NCBI RefSeq assembly: GCF_001499995.1
Contig: NZ_LQIU01000013.1
Location: forward strand, 30,287 to 94,286
Origin: Mycobacterium sp. IS-1496
Lineage (GTDB): Bacteria; Actinomycetota; Actinomycetes; Mycobacteriales; Mycobacteriaceae
Direction: 5' to 3'
Length of the DNA stretch: 64,000 nt
Part shown: positions 1 through 9,697 of the stretch, piece after piece
Layout: the number at the start of each line of letters is the position of its first letter
Numbering within the stretch: position 1 is the stretch's first letter
The notes under the pieces: generated by a model
Seen by the model: only the letters and a program-made list of their open reading frames with translations
Database searches by the model: none
What the model was told of the DNA's origin: nothing
Position numbers and translations under genes: made by a program

Positions 1-2
1 CA

Positions 3-1463
3 CCTGGTGTGGTCGTGGATCACGTGTCGTTGATGGACCTGGCCCAGGTCAAGCGGTACATCCGTGACGACAAGGTGCGGGCCTGCGTGCTGACGCGGGT
101 GATCGACTACCTGCCGACTCACGGTGACATTGTTCTGATTGCCCACAGCCTCGGATCAGTGGTCGCTATCGACCTGCTCGATCACCTGCCTCCGGATCTT
201 CGCGTGCGCCGATTCATCACCGTGGGTAGTCCTGCCGCTATCAAAGCTCTGCATGAGGGCAGTGAACGGCTACTCAAGAAGTTCCCGTACGGCCGCGTTG
301 ACGATTGGTCGAACTTCTTCAGCGGACGGGACATCGTCACAGGTGGGCGGGGCCTGGCGAGCACCTTTCCCGGCGCGCAGGACTTCGAATTGGGCAACGT
401 CAGGGGTCACGGCGCCGATCTGTATCTCAGCGATCCGGCCGTCGTGAAGCTGGTCGCGCACTCGCTGTATCCGACGAAGGACCTCGTTCGCGCCAGCTCA
501 GGTGTCGCGGTGCGGATGAGCGACGGCGAGGCGTCGACGCTGCTGCTCCAGCATTTCGCCAGGGCGGTGGGACGCAATCTCAAGGACGCCGAACGCGCCG
601 AACGCTTCCGCGCGGCTCTGCGGATCTTCCGTGACGACCTCGCCGCTCAGTTGGACCACTACGTCGCCTCGGGGCATCTTCTAGCGCCGGAGATGGAGCA
701 GCTGAGAAACGGTCGGCTCGCTGACCTGCCGCATCGGTGGGAGTTGCACGAGGCGATCGGCGAATTGGTCGTGCTGGCGCTGACCAATTGCGTTGCGCCG
801 TACGAGATCGATCCTGGCGAGGCGCAGATGAAGGCGCTCGAGGACATCGCTGTCGAACTCGGCTTTCGGCGCCGAATCGGAACGGTGGTCGCCGAGTCAC
901 TCGAGGAGGTGCGCAGCTGTGTGGCCGGGCGAGGAGGCGTGCCGTGGGGTCGGGTACTGACCGCTGCCGCCGGCGTCGCGTTGCTCGCGGCCGGTCCGGT
1001 CGGGCTGGCCGTCGCAGCACCTGCGGGGGTGTTTGGTGCGGCGGCTATCACCGGAGGCCTCGCAGCATTCGGGCCGGGCGGGATGGTAGGTGGCTTGGCG
1101 ATGCTGAGTGGGCTAGCGGGCGCGGGTGCTGCCACGACGGCAACGGCCGTATCGGGCGGGGGCGGCGCCGGTGCTGCACCGGTCAGCCTGGAGCAGCTCA
1201 TGATGCAAATCGCCATCGAGTACGCCCGCAAGAAGCTTGACCTGCCCTTTGATTCACAACTGTGGTACCAGGTGACTGACTTCGAAGGTCAACTCTCGGC
1301 GGTACTCAATCGGCTTACCGCGTTCAGCGATCCGAAATCGCCGCGGATCGCCCAACTCACCGCGACCCAGGTGGCGGTCAGCGCGCTGCTGCGGTTCATG
1401 ATCGAGAAGGGCTTGTCACCGAAAGAGCTGACTGATGGTGAGGCGAGGGCTATCGAAGGGTGA
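3..1463 (+). CDS. Alpha/beta-hydrolase (lipase-like) with hydrophobic C-terminal region, 5' partial
   Basis: The frame is open to the left edge, so the true start lies outside the window; the first in-frame GTG is at 9. Counting from that GTG, IAHSLGS at about residues 44-50 is the nucleophile elbow (G/A-x-S-x-G type) of lipase-like serine hydrolases, followed by a typical ITVGSP strand-turn. The middle is helical with no recognised domain. Residues ~315-395 are a long Ala/Gly-rich hydrophobic stretch, which suggests membrane insertion. A hydrolase joined to a membrane segment beside a defence island would fit a membrane-targeting effector, but that is inference. It is convergent with the TerY-P-like triad, so it is not in that operon. 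Confidence 0.6.
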   Translation, partial: PGVVVDHVSLMDLAQVKRYIRDDKVRACVLTRVIDYLPTHGDIVLIAHSLGSVVAIDLLDHLPPDLRVRRFITVGSPAAIKALHEGSERLLKKFPYGRVDDWSNFFSGRDIVTGGRGLASTFPGAQDFELGNVRGHGADLYLSDPAVVKLVAHSLYPTKDLVRASSGVAVRMSDGEASTLLLQHFARAVGRNLKDAERAERFRAALRIFRDDLAAQLDHYVASGHLLAPEMEQLRNGRLADLPHRWELHEAIGELVVLALTNCVAPYEIDPGEAQMKALEDIAVELGFRRRIGTVVAESLEEVRSCVAGRGGVPWGRVLTAAAGVALLAAGPVGLAVAAPAGVFGAAAITGGLAAFGPGGMVGGLAMLSGLAGAGAATTATAVSGGGGAGAAPVSLEQLMMQIAIEYARKKLDLPFDSQLWYQVTDFEGQLSAVLNRLTAFSDPKSPRIAQLTATQVAVSALLRFMIEKGLSPKELTDGEARAIEG

Positions 1464-1587
1464 CACGTTTCCCGCTCGGACGCGGGCACCTAATCAAGGT
1501 GACGAAAGCGATCATGAAGACGAGTGGAACTGGGACGCTTTGGAGTCGGCTCGACGGAGGTTGCGGTTCATCGGACATCACCCTGCT

Positions 1588-3711
1588 TCACCCTCTGACA
1601 AAAGCCGAAAAAGACACGTGGCTATAGCGATCGAGTTCGCGCTGCGCGTCTAGAAGCGCGTCTTCAAGCGCTTGCAACTGCGTGACAGCTGCCGCCACTG
1701 TCGCGTCGCCAGCGGCCCGCTTACGCCGATAGTCAAGTCTGACCGCTTCCACTTTCGCGGTGATTTCCCGATCCAGCGCGGCGTACTTGGCATTGACGGT
1801 TGCCTGAATCTGACGCAGCTGAGGGCCTAAAGCGTCTAGGGCGGCCTGATTCTGCTTCTTTTGGTGCGCGAATTTAGCGTCGAGTGCCTTGAGCTGTTGA
1901 GGCGGCAATGCCTGTGGCGCACCGCTCTCGGCAGCGATACGTTGGCGCTGGTGCCAGTAGCTGATGCTTGAGGCTTTGGACGGACCGATACCGTGGATGG
2001 TGATCCACTTGTTCGACCCGCTGATCATAAACTGGTTCCCATTCACCGCCGCGATGTCTGCGGCGGAACGTATGCCGTAGACCGAAAGCCTGATCACCAT
2101 CGTTTCGCCGATGCCGTGGATCATGCCTGGTTCGATTCGACGCGCGGCCATATAGTCACGAATGTGTTGCTCTCGAAGTAGCTTGAGTTGCTGCTGAACT
2201 TCCGCCGCCTTAGTAGTGTCCAATCGGTTCAGCGCCGCCTGGAGCGTGGTGGCGCGTTTACTCAACGCCTTGGACTCTCGCTCAATTTCAGCCTTGGATT
2301 GCTTCGATAGTTTCGCCCGCTGATTCTCGAGCTCTTGGATCGCACGTCGCTCGTCCGTGTCCAGGCCGTCGCGATCTCTTCGCGCCTTCTCTACCCGCTT
2401 CCGCTGCGACGTCAGTTCGCGATTGGCGAGCCTCACGCGCTGACGAGCGTCGGCCTGGCCGACGACGGCGTCGGACCGGCGCCAGAGTGTCCAGGCTCCC
2501 GCTGTCACCACGGTTGCCCACGTCACAAGCACCAGTCCGGCGACGAACAGGTTGAACGTTGCACCAACAGCCAGGGCGCCCAACATCGCAAGCGCGGTCA
2601 GCGCCATACTCAGCGCCTTCGTCGCCTTGCTCGGGCCGACCACACTGACGGGCGGAAGTGGCGCCTCGTGGCTCCGGAGCCAACTCGCTCCAAGACGCGT
2701 TACCGACGCCGCCGCCGCATCACCTGCGTTAATGCCGACCGGATCAGCGTTCGATTGCCGCCACCATTCAGATACCGGGGATGTTTGCGGCTGGTGCTCC
2801 ACAGGTGTTGGAAGCGAGATTCGTCCATGATCGAATTCAGGGACGCTCGATGGCGAACTCGACGCCTTGAGCATTTCGGCGAGCAGACTTGCCACCTCTG
2901 CATGTGGTGATCCGAGCAAACCGAGGCGCTCGATGGCGTCAAGTGGAGGTACGAAGTCTTCCTTTCCGAACAGCAGTTTTTCGTCCCCCTCTTGGCGGAA
3001 GGTCCACCAGAGGCCCGGGTGCGCTGCCAGCGAAAGCAGCGACCCGTAGATCAGCCACGCGCTGAAACGGTCCAGGTATGGGCCGAAATCGCTGCTGGTG
3101 CGGCCAGGATGCTGGTAGTTGGCGAGGCCGAGCTCGTTTGACCCGAGATGCTGAATGGACGGCACGAACATGCCGTCGTAGTCGATGACGCGCAGCTTGC
3201 TATTCGAGTCGATCAGCAGGTTGCCGTGCTGCAGATCTCCGTGGGCAATCCCCTCACCCTGCAAGTCCTCGATACATCGCGCGAACTGCCCTGCAACGTC
3301 CAGGATTCGGTCAGGATGGCCGAGATTCGACTCGAGCCAGGGGATCAAAGTCCGGGAGTCCTCAACCCACTCCATGCGGAGAATCGGATACCAACGGCCG
3401 TCGACCATAACGCCCTGAGCGATGAACTCGAACCCCACTTGCCACGGCCGTGCCAACGAGGCCAACGCACTGTGGATGGCCTCGTATCGTGCATTCTGGC
3501 CCGGAACATCACGAGTGAAACACTTCACGGCATAGCGCTTGCCGGAAGAACATGTGATCGAGAAGACTGATGCGAAATTGCCGGATATAGCTTTCGGCAT
3601 ACCGAGTGAAGTCGTCTGAACAGTACCGGTTTTCAGCTCTTGGTCGTGGAAGCACGCATGAGGGTGTTGCAGGGCTTGAACGTAGTCTCCGTTCGACGGA
3701 AGAGAAGTCAT
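1588..3711 (-). CDS. YegI-like protein kinase with two membrane segments and helix-hairpin-helix tail
   Basis: A 707-aa protein. Residues ~40-230 are a kinase-like fold: AVKCF (K63) is the ATP-anchoring Lys, HGDLQHGN (157-164) the catalytic loop with the Asp, and DYDG (177-180) replaces DFG. About residues 368-412 form two hydrophobic helices. A long charged coiled coil follows, and at ~545-590 there is a helix-hairpin-helix pair (GIGETMVIRL and IHGIGPSKASS) of the DNA-binding kind. Kinase + TM + HhH is the layout of E. coli YegI. It is the last gene of a tight operon with a PP2C phosphatase (6-nt gap) and a vWA protein, the TerY-P triad described for Ter-type stress systems. Its target is unknown. 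Confidence 0.8.
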   Translation of the reverse strand: MTSLPSNGDYVQALQHPHACFHDQELKTGTVQTTSLGMPKAISGNFASVFSITCSSGKRYAVKCFTRDVPGQNARYEAIHSALASLARPWQVGFEFIAQGVMVDGRWYPILRMEWVEDSRTLIPWLESNLGHPDRILDVAGQFARCIEDLQGEGIAHGDLQHGNLLIDSNSKLRVIDYDGMFVPSIQHLGSNELGLANYQHPGRTSSDFGPYLDRFSAWLIYGSLLSLAAHPGLWWTFRQEGDEKLLFGKEDFVPPLDAIERLGLLGSPHAEVASLLAEMLKASSSPSSVPEFDHGRISLPTPVEHQPQTSPVSEWWRQSNADPVGINAGDAAAASVTRLGASWLRSHEAPLPPVSVVGPSKATKALSMALTALAMLGALAVGATFNLFVAGLVLVTWATVVTAGAWTLWRRSDAVVGQADARQRVRLANRELTSQRKRVEKARRDRDGLDTDERRAIQELENQRAKLSKQSKAEIERESKALSKRATTLQAALNRLDTTKAAEVQQQLKLLREQHIRDYMAARRIEPGMIHGIGETMVIRLSVYGIRSAADIAAVNGNQFMISGSNKWITIHGIGPSKASSISYWHQRQRIAAESGAPQALPPQQLKALDAKFAHQKKQNQAALDALGPQLRQIQATVNAKYAALDREITAKVEAVRLDYRRKRAAGDATVAAAVTQLQALEDALLDAQRELDRYSHVSFSAFVRG

Positions 3712-3717
3712 CGGCGC

Positions 3718-4512
3718 TCAGAAACAGGTCACCCGGACCAGGGTGACGTCGTCATTCTTGAGCCGGCCGCTCGAGCGCTCGTCGGTGACCCACTCCTCGA
3801 ACGAGAGGCAGTCAAGGCTTCCAAAATCTCGCCACACTCGCCATGGCTTATCCGATTCCTCGTGACGTTCCAGGAACCATGCCGCCAGGGCGTCCGTGCA
3901 TAAGAAGAACAGATCCTCCGGCTCCCAGTCACCGCTTGTCTTACGAAGGCGCCGTTTGAAGCCACTCTCGTGATCGAGGCTGCGAATAAGATGCGGGGAG
4001 GTGCTGAAGGCGGCGGAGCGTTTCATCGGGAAGGCGCGCGTACAGCCGTCCCCCCGTACATGGAACAGTGTGGCGTCGCCGACAGCCATAGACCACCAGG
4101 ATCCCGGCCGACCATCGACTGGGTTGCGAAGCCGCAGGGCCACGAGGGTGGCTTCTGCACCGCGCTCCAGCCCGGGCTCCTCATACCAGGCGATCGGCTT
4201 ATTTCGGCGCAGTCGCTCCTCCCGATAGGTGCAGAGGTCGGCCGGCCAGTCGTCTATCGCCGACTTGATGGCGTCGTGCCAACGACGGTGTGGAATGTCG
4301 TCTGTAGCGACTCGCCGAGACAGAGCTCGCGCCCATCTCCCGGAAAGTAGACTTTCCGTCGCTCCATCCGCCACTGCTACGCGGACGTCGTCGTGCTCTG
4401 CGGACAGCCCGACGGTCAGTTCATCGCTCACACTGTTCGCCGAGGCGTCCTCGTACTCCACCTCCGTCGCACCGGCTTTGGGTAGCCAGAACGTGTCGAT
4501 CTGCCCCCACAT
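3718..4512 (-). CDS. PP2C-family Ser/Thr protein phosphatase (PphC/YegK-like)
   Basis: A 264-aa protein with PP2C motifs in order: VADGATES near residue 48 (metal-binding Asp-Gly), a GAEATLVAL strand near 120, VGDATLFHV near 144, LCTDALAAWF near 205 and NDDVTLV near 252, whose paired Asp is typical of the last metal site. It presumably reverses phosphorylation by the kinase encoded immediately downstream. It is second in the vWA-PP2C-kinase operon with gaps of only 6 nt on each side, so translation is probably coupled. Its size and divergent first motif (DGATES rather than DGxGG) match the PphC/YegK branch rather than housekeeping PstP. Confidence 0.8.
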   Translation of the reverse strand: MWGQIDTFWLPKAGATEVEYEDASANSVSDELTVGLSAEHDDVRVAVADGATESLLSGRWARALSRRVATDDIPHRRWHDAIKSAIDDWPADLCTYREERLRRNKPIAWYEEPGLERGAEATLVALRLRNPVDGRPGSWWSMAVGDATLFHVRGDGCTRAFPMKRSAAFSTSPHLIRSLDHESGFKRRLRKTSGDWEPEDLFFLCTDALAAWFLERHEESDKPWRVWRDFGSLDCLSFEEWVTDERSSGRLKNDDVTLVRVTCF

Positions 4513-4518
4513 TCTTGC

Positions 4519-5358
4519 TCAGCGCAGATCGCTGGCGCGAGTGCCTATTTCGAGGAATTGCACAATGTCAGCGACGTCAGCGTTGTAGACGAAGCCCTTT
4601 GAACCTTCTTCGACACGATGCCCCTGGCTTCCCGCCAACGCCCTCATCTGGGAAGGCAACAAACTCGACATGTCGAAGAGCAGACGCGAAAACTGGTCGG
4701 GCAAGGAAGCCTCGGATGACGGGAACGAGATGGGATTCCCACCTCTGTCGCTCACGTGCAGGTTGAATAGGAGAACGTTCCCGTCCGTGGTGAGTTGCGA
4801 CCGGAGCTTCGCAGCGATCTCGGTCGGATCACCATCGGTACTTTCCCCGTCCGTGAGGTGAAGCACGACTGGTGGGAAGCCGGCCGGGTGCTGGTCCGCC
4901 CAGCTCGAGACGAGCCCTTCCGCTCGTGATAGAGCCTGAACCATGGGCGTGCCACCCCCGGCTTGCGCGTCCAGCCAGATAGGGAATTTGACTCGCTGCT
5001 CGGCGAGACCTCCAGCGCCATCCGGCACCTTCTTCGTGCGCTCCTCCAGCCGAGCAGGCGACTCGGCGATCTCGCTGATGGGAACAAGATCCCTGCCGCT
5101 GAGCGGTCCGGTGAAAGCCGACTTGACCGAGGACCCTCCGTAGCCCAGCACAGCGATGTGGAAGTAGTCGCGAACGCCTTCCTCCTTCGCGCAGCGAAGG
5201 GTTAGCTCGAAGAGCAACCGGTTGATCGCGTCGGCGACCACCTGCGATTTCTTCAGCGGCACCTCGCCCCCGATCGCGTCGTCCATGCTCGCGGACTGGT
5301 CGACGACGAGCACGAAGCACGTCGGAGTCGCTCGACTGATCTCAGCGGTGTACGCCAC
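4519..5358 (-). CDS. vWA-domain protein (TerY/YegL-like)
   Basis: A 279-aa von Willebrand A domain almost end to end. The MIDAS metal site is complete: DQSAS (D20, S22, S24), GGGTPMV near residue 134 supplying the Thr, and LTDGES near 168 supplying the last Asp. TerY/YegL proteins have this length and no extra domain. It is the first gene of the triad and probably acts as the scaffold or substrate of the kinase/phosphatase pair. The start is a GTG at 5356-5358; the nearby ATG in the upstream bases is out of frame. C-terminal to the fold is a short tail. Confidence 0.8.
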   Translation of the reverse strand: MAYTAEISRATPTCFVLVVDQSASMDDAIGGEVPLKKSQVVADAINRLLFELTLRCAKEEGVRDYFHIAVLGYGGSSVKSAFTGPLSGRDLVPISEIAESPARLEERTKKVPDGAGGLAEQRVKFPIWLDAQAGGGTPMVQALSRAEGLVSSWADQHPAGFPPVVLHLTDGESTDGDPTEIAAKLRSQLTTDGNVLLFNLHVSDRGGNPISFPSSEASLPDQFSRLLFDMSSLLPSQMRALAGSQGHRVEEGSKGFVYNADVADIVQFLEIGTRASDLR

Positions 5359-5506
5359 GTATGCATCCTTCTCTCTTCGCCGACTTGGTCACGATTGTGC
5401 ATCAGGGTCCCAGTTTGCGAAGGGCGATTCAGCGGCTTCAGCAGGGTGGTTGCGCCGTCGGTGGTTTCGAGGCGTTGTCGCAACACTTCTCTAGATTCCG
5501 GAGGTT

Positions 5507-5960
5507 GTGTTGACGTCGTCGCGTCGGTTGAAGAAGGGGCCTGGCTGTCGTCCGTTGTCGGCCAAGCGTCAGCGGTTGATGGAGTTGCGGGCTCGAGGGT
5601 GGAGCATCCATGCCATGGCGCGTGAAGTCGGCGTCTCACGGTCCTCCGGGACGAGGTGGGCCAGCGGTCATAAGACGTACCGCATCGGTGTCGTGGTGGG
5701 GTTCCGCCTTTGGATCCACTTGCAGTGCGTCAGATCGGCACGCGCTACCTGTTTCAGGACGATCGCATCGGGATCGCCGATCTGCGCCGCGCTGGGCTGA
5801 GCATGTGCGCCATCGCCGACAGCTCGGGCGCGCGCCTGCTGGCAGTCGACAACGAACTCAACCCACATCCCCGAATGGTCCTCCAGACCGTTGGCTCCAC
5901 GGATCTATTCGCCAACCTGCTAGCGTCAGGCAGTCCGTCGGCGTGGCGACGTTGACTCGA
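5507..5960 (+). pseudogene. Degenerate IS30-family transposase, N-terminal part
   Basis: One frame gives an HTH-like N-terminus (RGWSIHAMAREVGVSRSSG). After a frameshift near 5700 another frame continues with VPPLDPLAVRQIG and DDRIGIADLRRAGLSMCAI. That is the signature of the N-terminal half of actinobacterial IS30 transposases, where a second HTH normally follows (RAIADRLGRSPSTVSREL). Here that HTH has decayed, and no DDE catalytic domain follows before 6030. The element is a dead remnant between the TerY-P-like triad and the Druantia-like cluster. Bases 5359-5506 and 5960-6034 hold nothing else recognisable. The end of the window holds the C-terminal part of another IS30 transposase. Confidence 0.65.
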
Positions 5961-6034
5961 ACCCACCCCGTTGCGACTGGCCGGGTTCTCGACCGTCGTC
6001 AGCATTGCCTAATGCGCCCTTCGGTGATGCTGAT

Positions 6035-6268
6035 CTAGACGTCGCCAAACGTATCCCGTATTAGACCGAGCAGCACTTCGGCAGCTCGGCGATCTAGCTG
6101 TATTGACTGCGAGACTTTATTCGGGATCTGGCGCTCCGCCGTTCCGTAAGTGTCCAGCTGGAGGATGGGGCTGCCGTCGACGCTAAAGGTTCTCCACCCA
6201 CAGGTCACCGGGCGGTGCACCACTTCCTTACCAGATGAGATTTCTTCAAATCGATCGATCAACGCCAT
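6035..6268 (-). CDS. Small conserved actinobacterial protein of unknown function
   Basis: A 77-aa protein beginning MALIDRFEEI. The ATG at 6268 is preceded by a strong Shine-Dalgarno (GAGGAGG, about 4-5 nt away), so I prefer it to the longer open frame, whose N-terminus is Cys/Arg-rich and looks non-coding. The sequence, with LQLDTYGTAERQIPNKVSQS in the middle and a helical end, resembles a small family common in actinobacteria beside defence and mobile genes and often carrying a misleading enzyme label. No catalytic motif or membrane segment is visible. It stands alone between the IS30 remnant and the Druantia-like operon. Confidence 0.6.
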   Translation of the reverse strand: MALIDRFEEISSGKEVVHRPVTCGWRTFSVDGSPILQLDTYGTAERQIPNKVSQSIQLDRRAAEVLLGLIRDTFGDV

Positions 6269-6631
6269 GACGCCTCCTCGCCCCACAGGCCGCAACTCAA
6301 CATCAGCCGTACCACACACGCGCAGACGGAAGAAGCAACGCCACGAGAAGCAACGATCGCTATCCGCGGTGACGCCGAAATCAACGTTGCACGCAGCTGA
6401 CGGCGCCATTGAACCTGATCCACCACCCTCTCGGAGCCCTATTCATTGAAGAAGCGACGAACCCACTCAAAGCACCACACACTATCGGCCTAATCGGGCA
6501 AACTATCGGACGAGCGAGGACGCTGCGCCTCCAGCGGGAAGTCCGCGGGCACGGTCCTTGCTACTAGGGGAAGCGCGCCGTACTCGCGGCCGAATACGAG
6601 TAGTGGGCAGCGCACGCTGTCCGGGGGAGAA
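6269..6631. other. Intergenic region, divergent promoters
   Basis: About 360 bases between the divergent 77-aa gene and the 1017-aa gene. No credible coding sequence is visible. The final bases include GGGGGAGAA, a strong ribosome binding site just before the ATG at 6632, so the promoter of the large rightward operon should lie here. Confidence 0.5.
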
Positions 6632-9600
6632 ATGACCAAGTCGAGCACGACAGATAACCCTTGGGTTGATTACTTGCGATGGAACGACGCCGTCGCGGAG
6701 GTCCTGTACCCCGTCGTTGACGATGCCGTTCCGGCCTACATGGACATGGAGTCCGCGGAGCTGCAGAAGATCGCTGAACATGCTGGCTCCCACAGCGGAG
6801 ATCCGCGCGAGGCACTCACCAAAGCGGTGCGGGCCGTCACGGTCGATCGATTCGATTACGTCGACTTTGTGCCTCTCGTTCGCCACACGAGCGCATGGAC
6901 TCGGAAGAAAGATCGCAGGGCGACTCCGCCTCCCTGTCTAGGCGTGTTGGCGGTGACGGCCCTCGCAGCCGAAGACATGGGCAATACGGACGACGACATC
7001 GCCGGCAACGCGTACTACGCGCGTCTAGCCAAGCTGCTGAGCCTTCCCGCCGACAGCGCGCGCTTGCGACAGCAATACCAAGCCCACGCAGAGTTTCTCT
7101 GGCGGTGCCTCAATAGTTGGCTCGAAGATCTAGATGGTAAGCGCGGCGTTCCGACTGCTTACGCGCTGACCTACCGTTACGTCGGCCTACCGCTGTCGCA
7201 GGCGCTGGTGCGTGAGGGGGACCGTCTCAAATTCCCGGCGATGTTCGCTCAACTCGGCCTCAGCCCGGGGATGCACATGGCGCCGGACGACCTAGTCAGC
7301 TATCTAGATCATTGGCTTGGCTCGGAGCAGTCGTCTGCGTCTAGCAACTTGCGTCGTCTTTGGGCTCGACCCGCCACACGTGAACGCATCGCGACGGTCG
7401 CCGCGGTGGAGTTGGCGAACTGGGACGGCACCATTACGGACGGTTCAGCCGTCTCGGCTGGTGGCACGTCACTCGCCACCCGAGCCATGGTTGTGGCGAA
7501 CCTTCGCTCCGGATTCATGGGCCAATCACTCAGTCTGTCGTTGGGTCTGCGGCCGTTAAGCAGCGATATGGACGGCGAAATGGAGGTCCGCGCCACCAGC
7601 GGCACCTGGATTGACATTGCCTTCTCACCGGGCACAGCTGGACTTTGGCGCACTTCGTACAACCAAGCCGTCGACTTCGGGTCGATGCTAGAGGGGGTAG
7701 TACGCATCCGGCACGCCGGCGAACCCGGTGGGGTCGAGTACAAACGATTCCCTCGGACCGTGATTCCCTTGATCTACGACGAACTTCAGTCAGCGTTCGT
7801 CGAAGCTGAGCGACTCCAGATCGGAGCCGATTCCGCTCTGCTTGTGCGGACGAGGTCAGCCGAGACGAAGGTCAAGACAAATGCGGTGGACGAGGTTGAG
7901 CGAGCGCTCGCATCGTCGGCGCGTCCGGGCTTCCAACGGATGGACTCGATCAAGGGTCTCCCTGAGGGCTGGGTTCTCTTCAGGGACGTTCAACTCTTCG
8001 GGGAGCCTAGAACGCACTTGAACGAGTTGATTCCGCTGGCGCGCAACAAGCTCACGATCGCTGGTGGACTTCGTATTCCCTCGAGGATTCGCAAATGGTC
8101 GACACTTCGCCCGCCAGAAGTGCGGGCCGCCGTCCAAAGTGAGCCCAATCTTCGTGTGACGCTGTCTGAGTCCACCTCCGACGATGTCCTCTTCGAGTGG
8201 ACCTCGGATTCTGGCGCACTCGTCGCCCCTCTCGCAGACGCCAAACTCAGCGACGGGGACTACCGCGTATCGCTCTACACCGGCGAGAAGAAGAACCCTA
8301 TTCAGCAGGCCTCAATACGACTGCGGTCGAGTCGAAACGTCGACACCGCGTGGGAAAGCGCGGTCCGGCTTGTATACGACTTGACCGACCCCTTGGGTGT
8401 GCTTTCAGCCACCGAATTGCACGACGAGGGAGGGAACCTCGTTGATGGCGCCACGGCCTCCGGCGATGCTGAGGTGAAGGTGACACGCTCGGCGCCCACC
8501 AGGATCACGTGGAATGGGCATCGGCAAGCAGTCCAGCCTTCGACGATTCAGATCGGTACGCCAGATCCAAAGTCTTGTGTCGTCACCGGCGCCCACTACT
8601 TCGTGCTACCTACTTACTATGGGAAGACCGACGCGAAATTTGTTGAGGGTGAGTGCAAGTCGTGCGAGATGGTGAAGAGATTCCCCGCGTGGCCACGAAA
8701 CAGTTGGCAAAAGAAGTCTCACGGGCCAGACATCCTGGTATCAACGCAAGCCCTTGACGAAATCGACGAACAACAGAGTAGACCGGACTGGGACGCTGCG
8801 CTGGATGCGCTCATGCACCTCGGAGGCGGATCAATCAACTCGCTCGAGTCAATTGCGCTCCAGCTCGATGGCTCACTCCTCTTCGTTGACAACTTCATTA
8901 GGACGCTAGAAGCTCTCGGCCACGTCGGGGTCGAGCGCGACGACCAACTCAAAGCCATACGGTGGGAGATATCTCCAGCATGCCTCGCAGAGACATCGTC
9001 AGACGCCCACCGGTTAACAGGCTTCTGGCCACCCGACCAAATCATTGAAGTGGCCTACCACCTTGCCCAATTTGGTAGCGCTCTTCGAACTACCGCCGTA
9101 AACGATGGCCCGTCGGTGACAGTTTTCCAGCAGGTCACCGCCGACGGTGTCTCAGCGCTACAAGAACTGGATTTGCCCGTGGCAATCACCAGTGAAACGG
9201 GGATGGAAATGCTGCGCGCGCTCCCCCCGCTATCCACCGTCGGACAAGCCCTGCAACGAGTTCCGATGCCGGGCTTCCAGTCCCTGGAGCGCTTCGACTT
9301 AAGCACCGCGAGCTGGACGCCGTCGGGTGACCCTCACGCAATAGGGGCTTACAGACTTCGCCGCGGGTTCGAGTCGCTGTACATCTTCCGCTCGGGCGAT
9401 GACGTCGAAGCCGGAACTGCGGCGATCGCCCCAGTTCATCTCGTCAAGCATCTTGCCTCAAACGCCGATGGCCGCACGTTGCTGGTCTACGCCGAGAAAG
9501 CTAAAGCGGTGTTCCTGCCACGTGGATGCGACCTTCCTGGCCTCTACGGACGGGCAGCGATCGCCATGTCAGGCCGCCCACCGACCCAACAGACGATCAA

Positions 9601-9685
9601 GCAGGGCCGGCCGCGAAAGTGCCTCTTCTACCGCGACTTTCAGCGCGACGCTGCCGACCTTCTTGTCACCCTTCTATCAACATAG
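6632..9685 (+). CDS. 1017-aa protein of unknown function, first gene of a Druantia-like operon (DruF/DruH position)
   Basis: No family domain is recognisable by eye. The first ~200 residues are helical and Trp/Asp-rich, and the centre (about 300-700) is beta-rich. A CKSC pair near residue 675 suggests a structural zinc site, and a basic segment precedes the C-terminus. The ATG at 6632 follows a strong GGGGGAGAA ribosome binding site. The gene ends 12 nt before the giant DUF1998 helicase, so the two are co-transcribed and probably work together. In Druantia systems the DruE helicase is paired with a large protein without known domains (DruF in type II, DruH in type III); the size and position fit, but the identity is inferred from context. 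Confidence 0.7.
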   Translation: MTKSSTTDNPWVDYLRWNDAVAEVLYPVVDDAVPAYMDMESAELQKIAEHAGSHSGDPREALTKAVRAVTVDRFDYVDFVPLVRHTSAWTRKKDRRATPPPCLGVLAVTALAAEDMGNTDDDIAGNAYYARLAKLLSLPADSARLRQQYQAHAEFLWRCLNSWLEDLDGKRGVPTAYALTYRYVGLPLSQALVREGDRLKFPAMFAQLGLSPGMHMAPDDLVSYLDHWLGSEQSSASSNLRRLWARPATRERIATVAAVELANWDGTITDGSAVSAGGTSLATRAMVVANLRSGFMGQSLSLSLGLRPLSSDMDGEMEVRATSGTWIDIAFSPGTAGLWRTSYNQAVDFGSMLEGVVRIRHAGEPGGVEYKRFPRTVIPLIYDELQSAFVEAERLQIGADSALLVRTRSAETKVKTNAVDEVERALASSARPGFQRMDSIKGLPEGWVLFRDVQLFGEPRTHLNELIPLARNKLTIAGGLRIPSRIRKWSTLRPPEVRAAVQSEPNLRVTLSESTSDDVLFEWTSDSGALVAPLADAKLSDGDYRVSLYTGEKKNPIQQASIRLRSSRNVDTAWESAVRLVYDLTDPLGVLSATELHDEGGNLVDGATASGDAEVKVTRSAPTRITWNGHRQAVQPSTIQIGTPDPKSCVVTGAHYFVLPTYYGKTDAKFVEGECKSCEMVKRFPAWPRNSWQKKSHGPDILVSTQALDEIDEQQSRPDWDAALDALMHLGGGSINSLESIALQLDGSLLFVDNFIRTLEALGHVGVERDDQLKAIRWEISPACLAETSSDAHRLTGFWPPDQIIEVAYHLAQFGSALRTTAVNDGPSVTVFQQVTADGVSALQELDLPVAITSETGMEMLRALPPLSTVGQALQRVPMPGFQSLERFDLSTASWTPSGDPHAIGAYRLRRGFESLYIFRSGDDVEAGTAAIAPVHLVKHLASNADGRTLLVYAEKAKAVFLPRGCDLPGLYGRAAIAMSGRPPTQQTIKQGRPRKCLFYRDFQRDAADLLVTLLST

Positions 9686-9697
9686 GAACTTGCGGAC

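Noticed and set aside
1435..1653. 72-codon frame after the hydrolase
   Set aside because: Overlaps the hydrolase end and the kinase end on the other strand; no motif or ribosome site.
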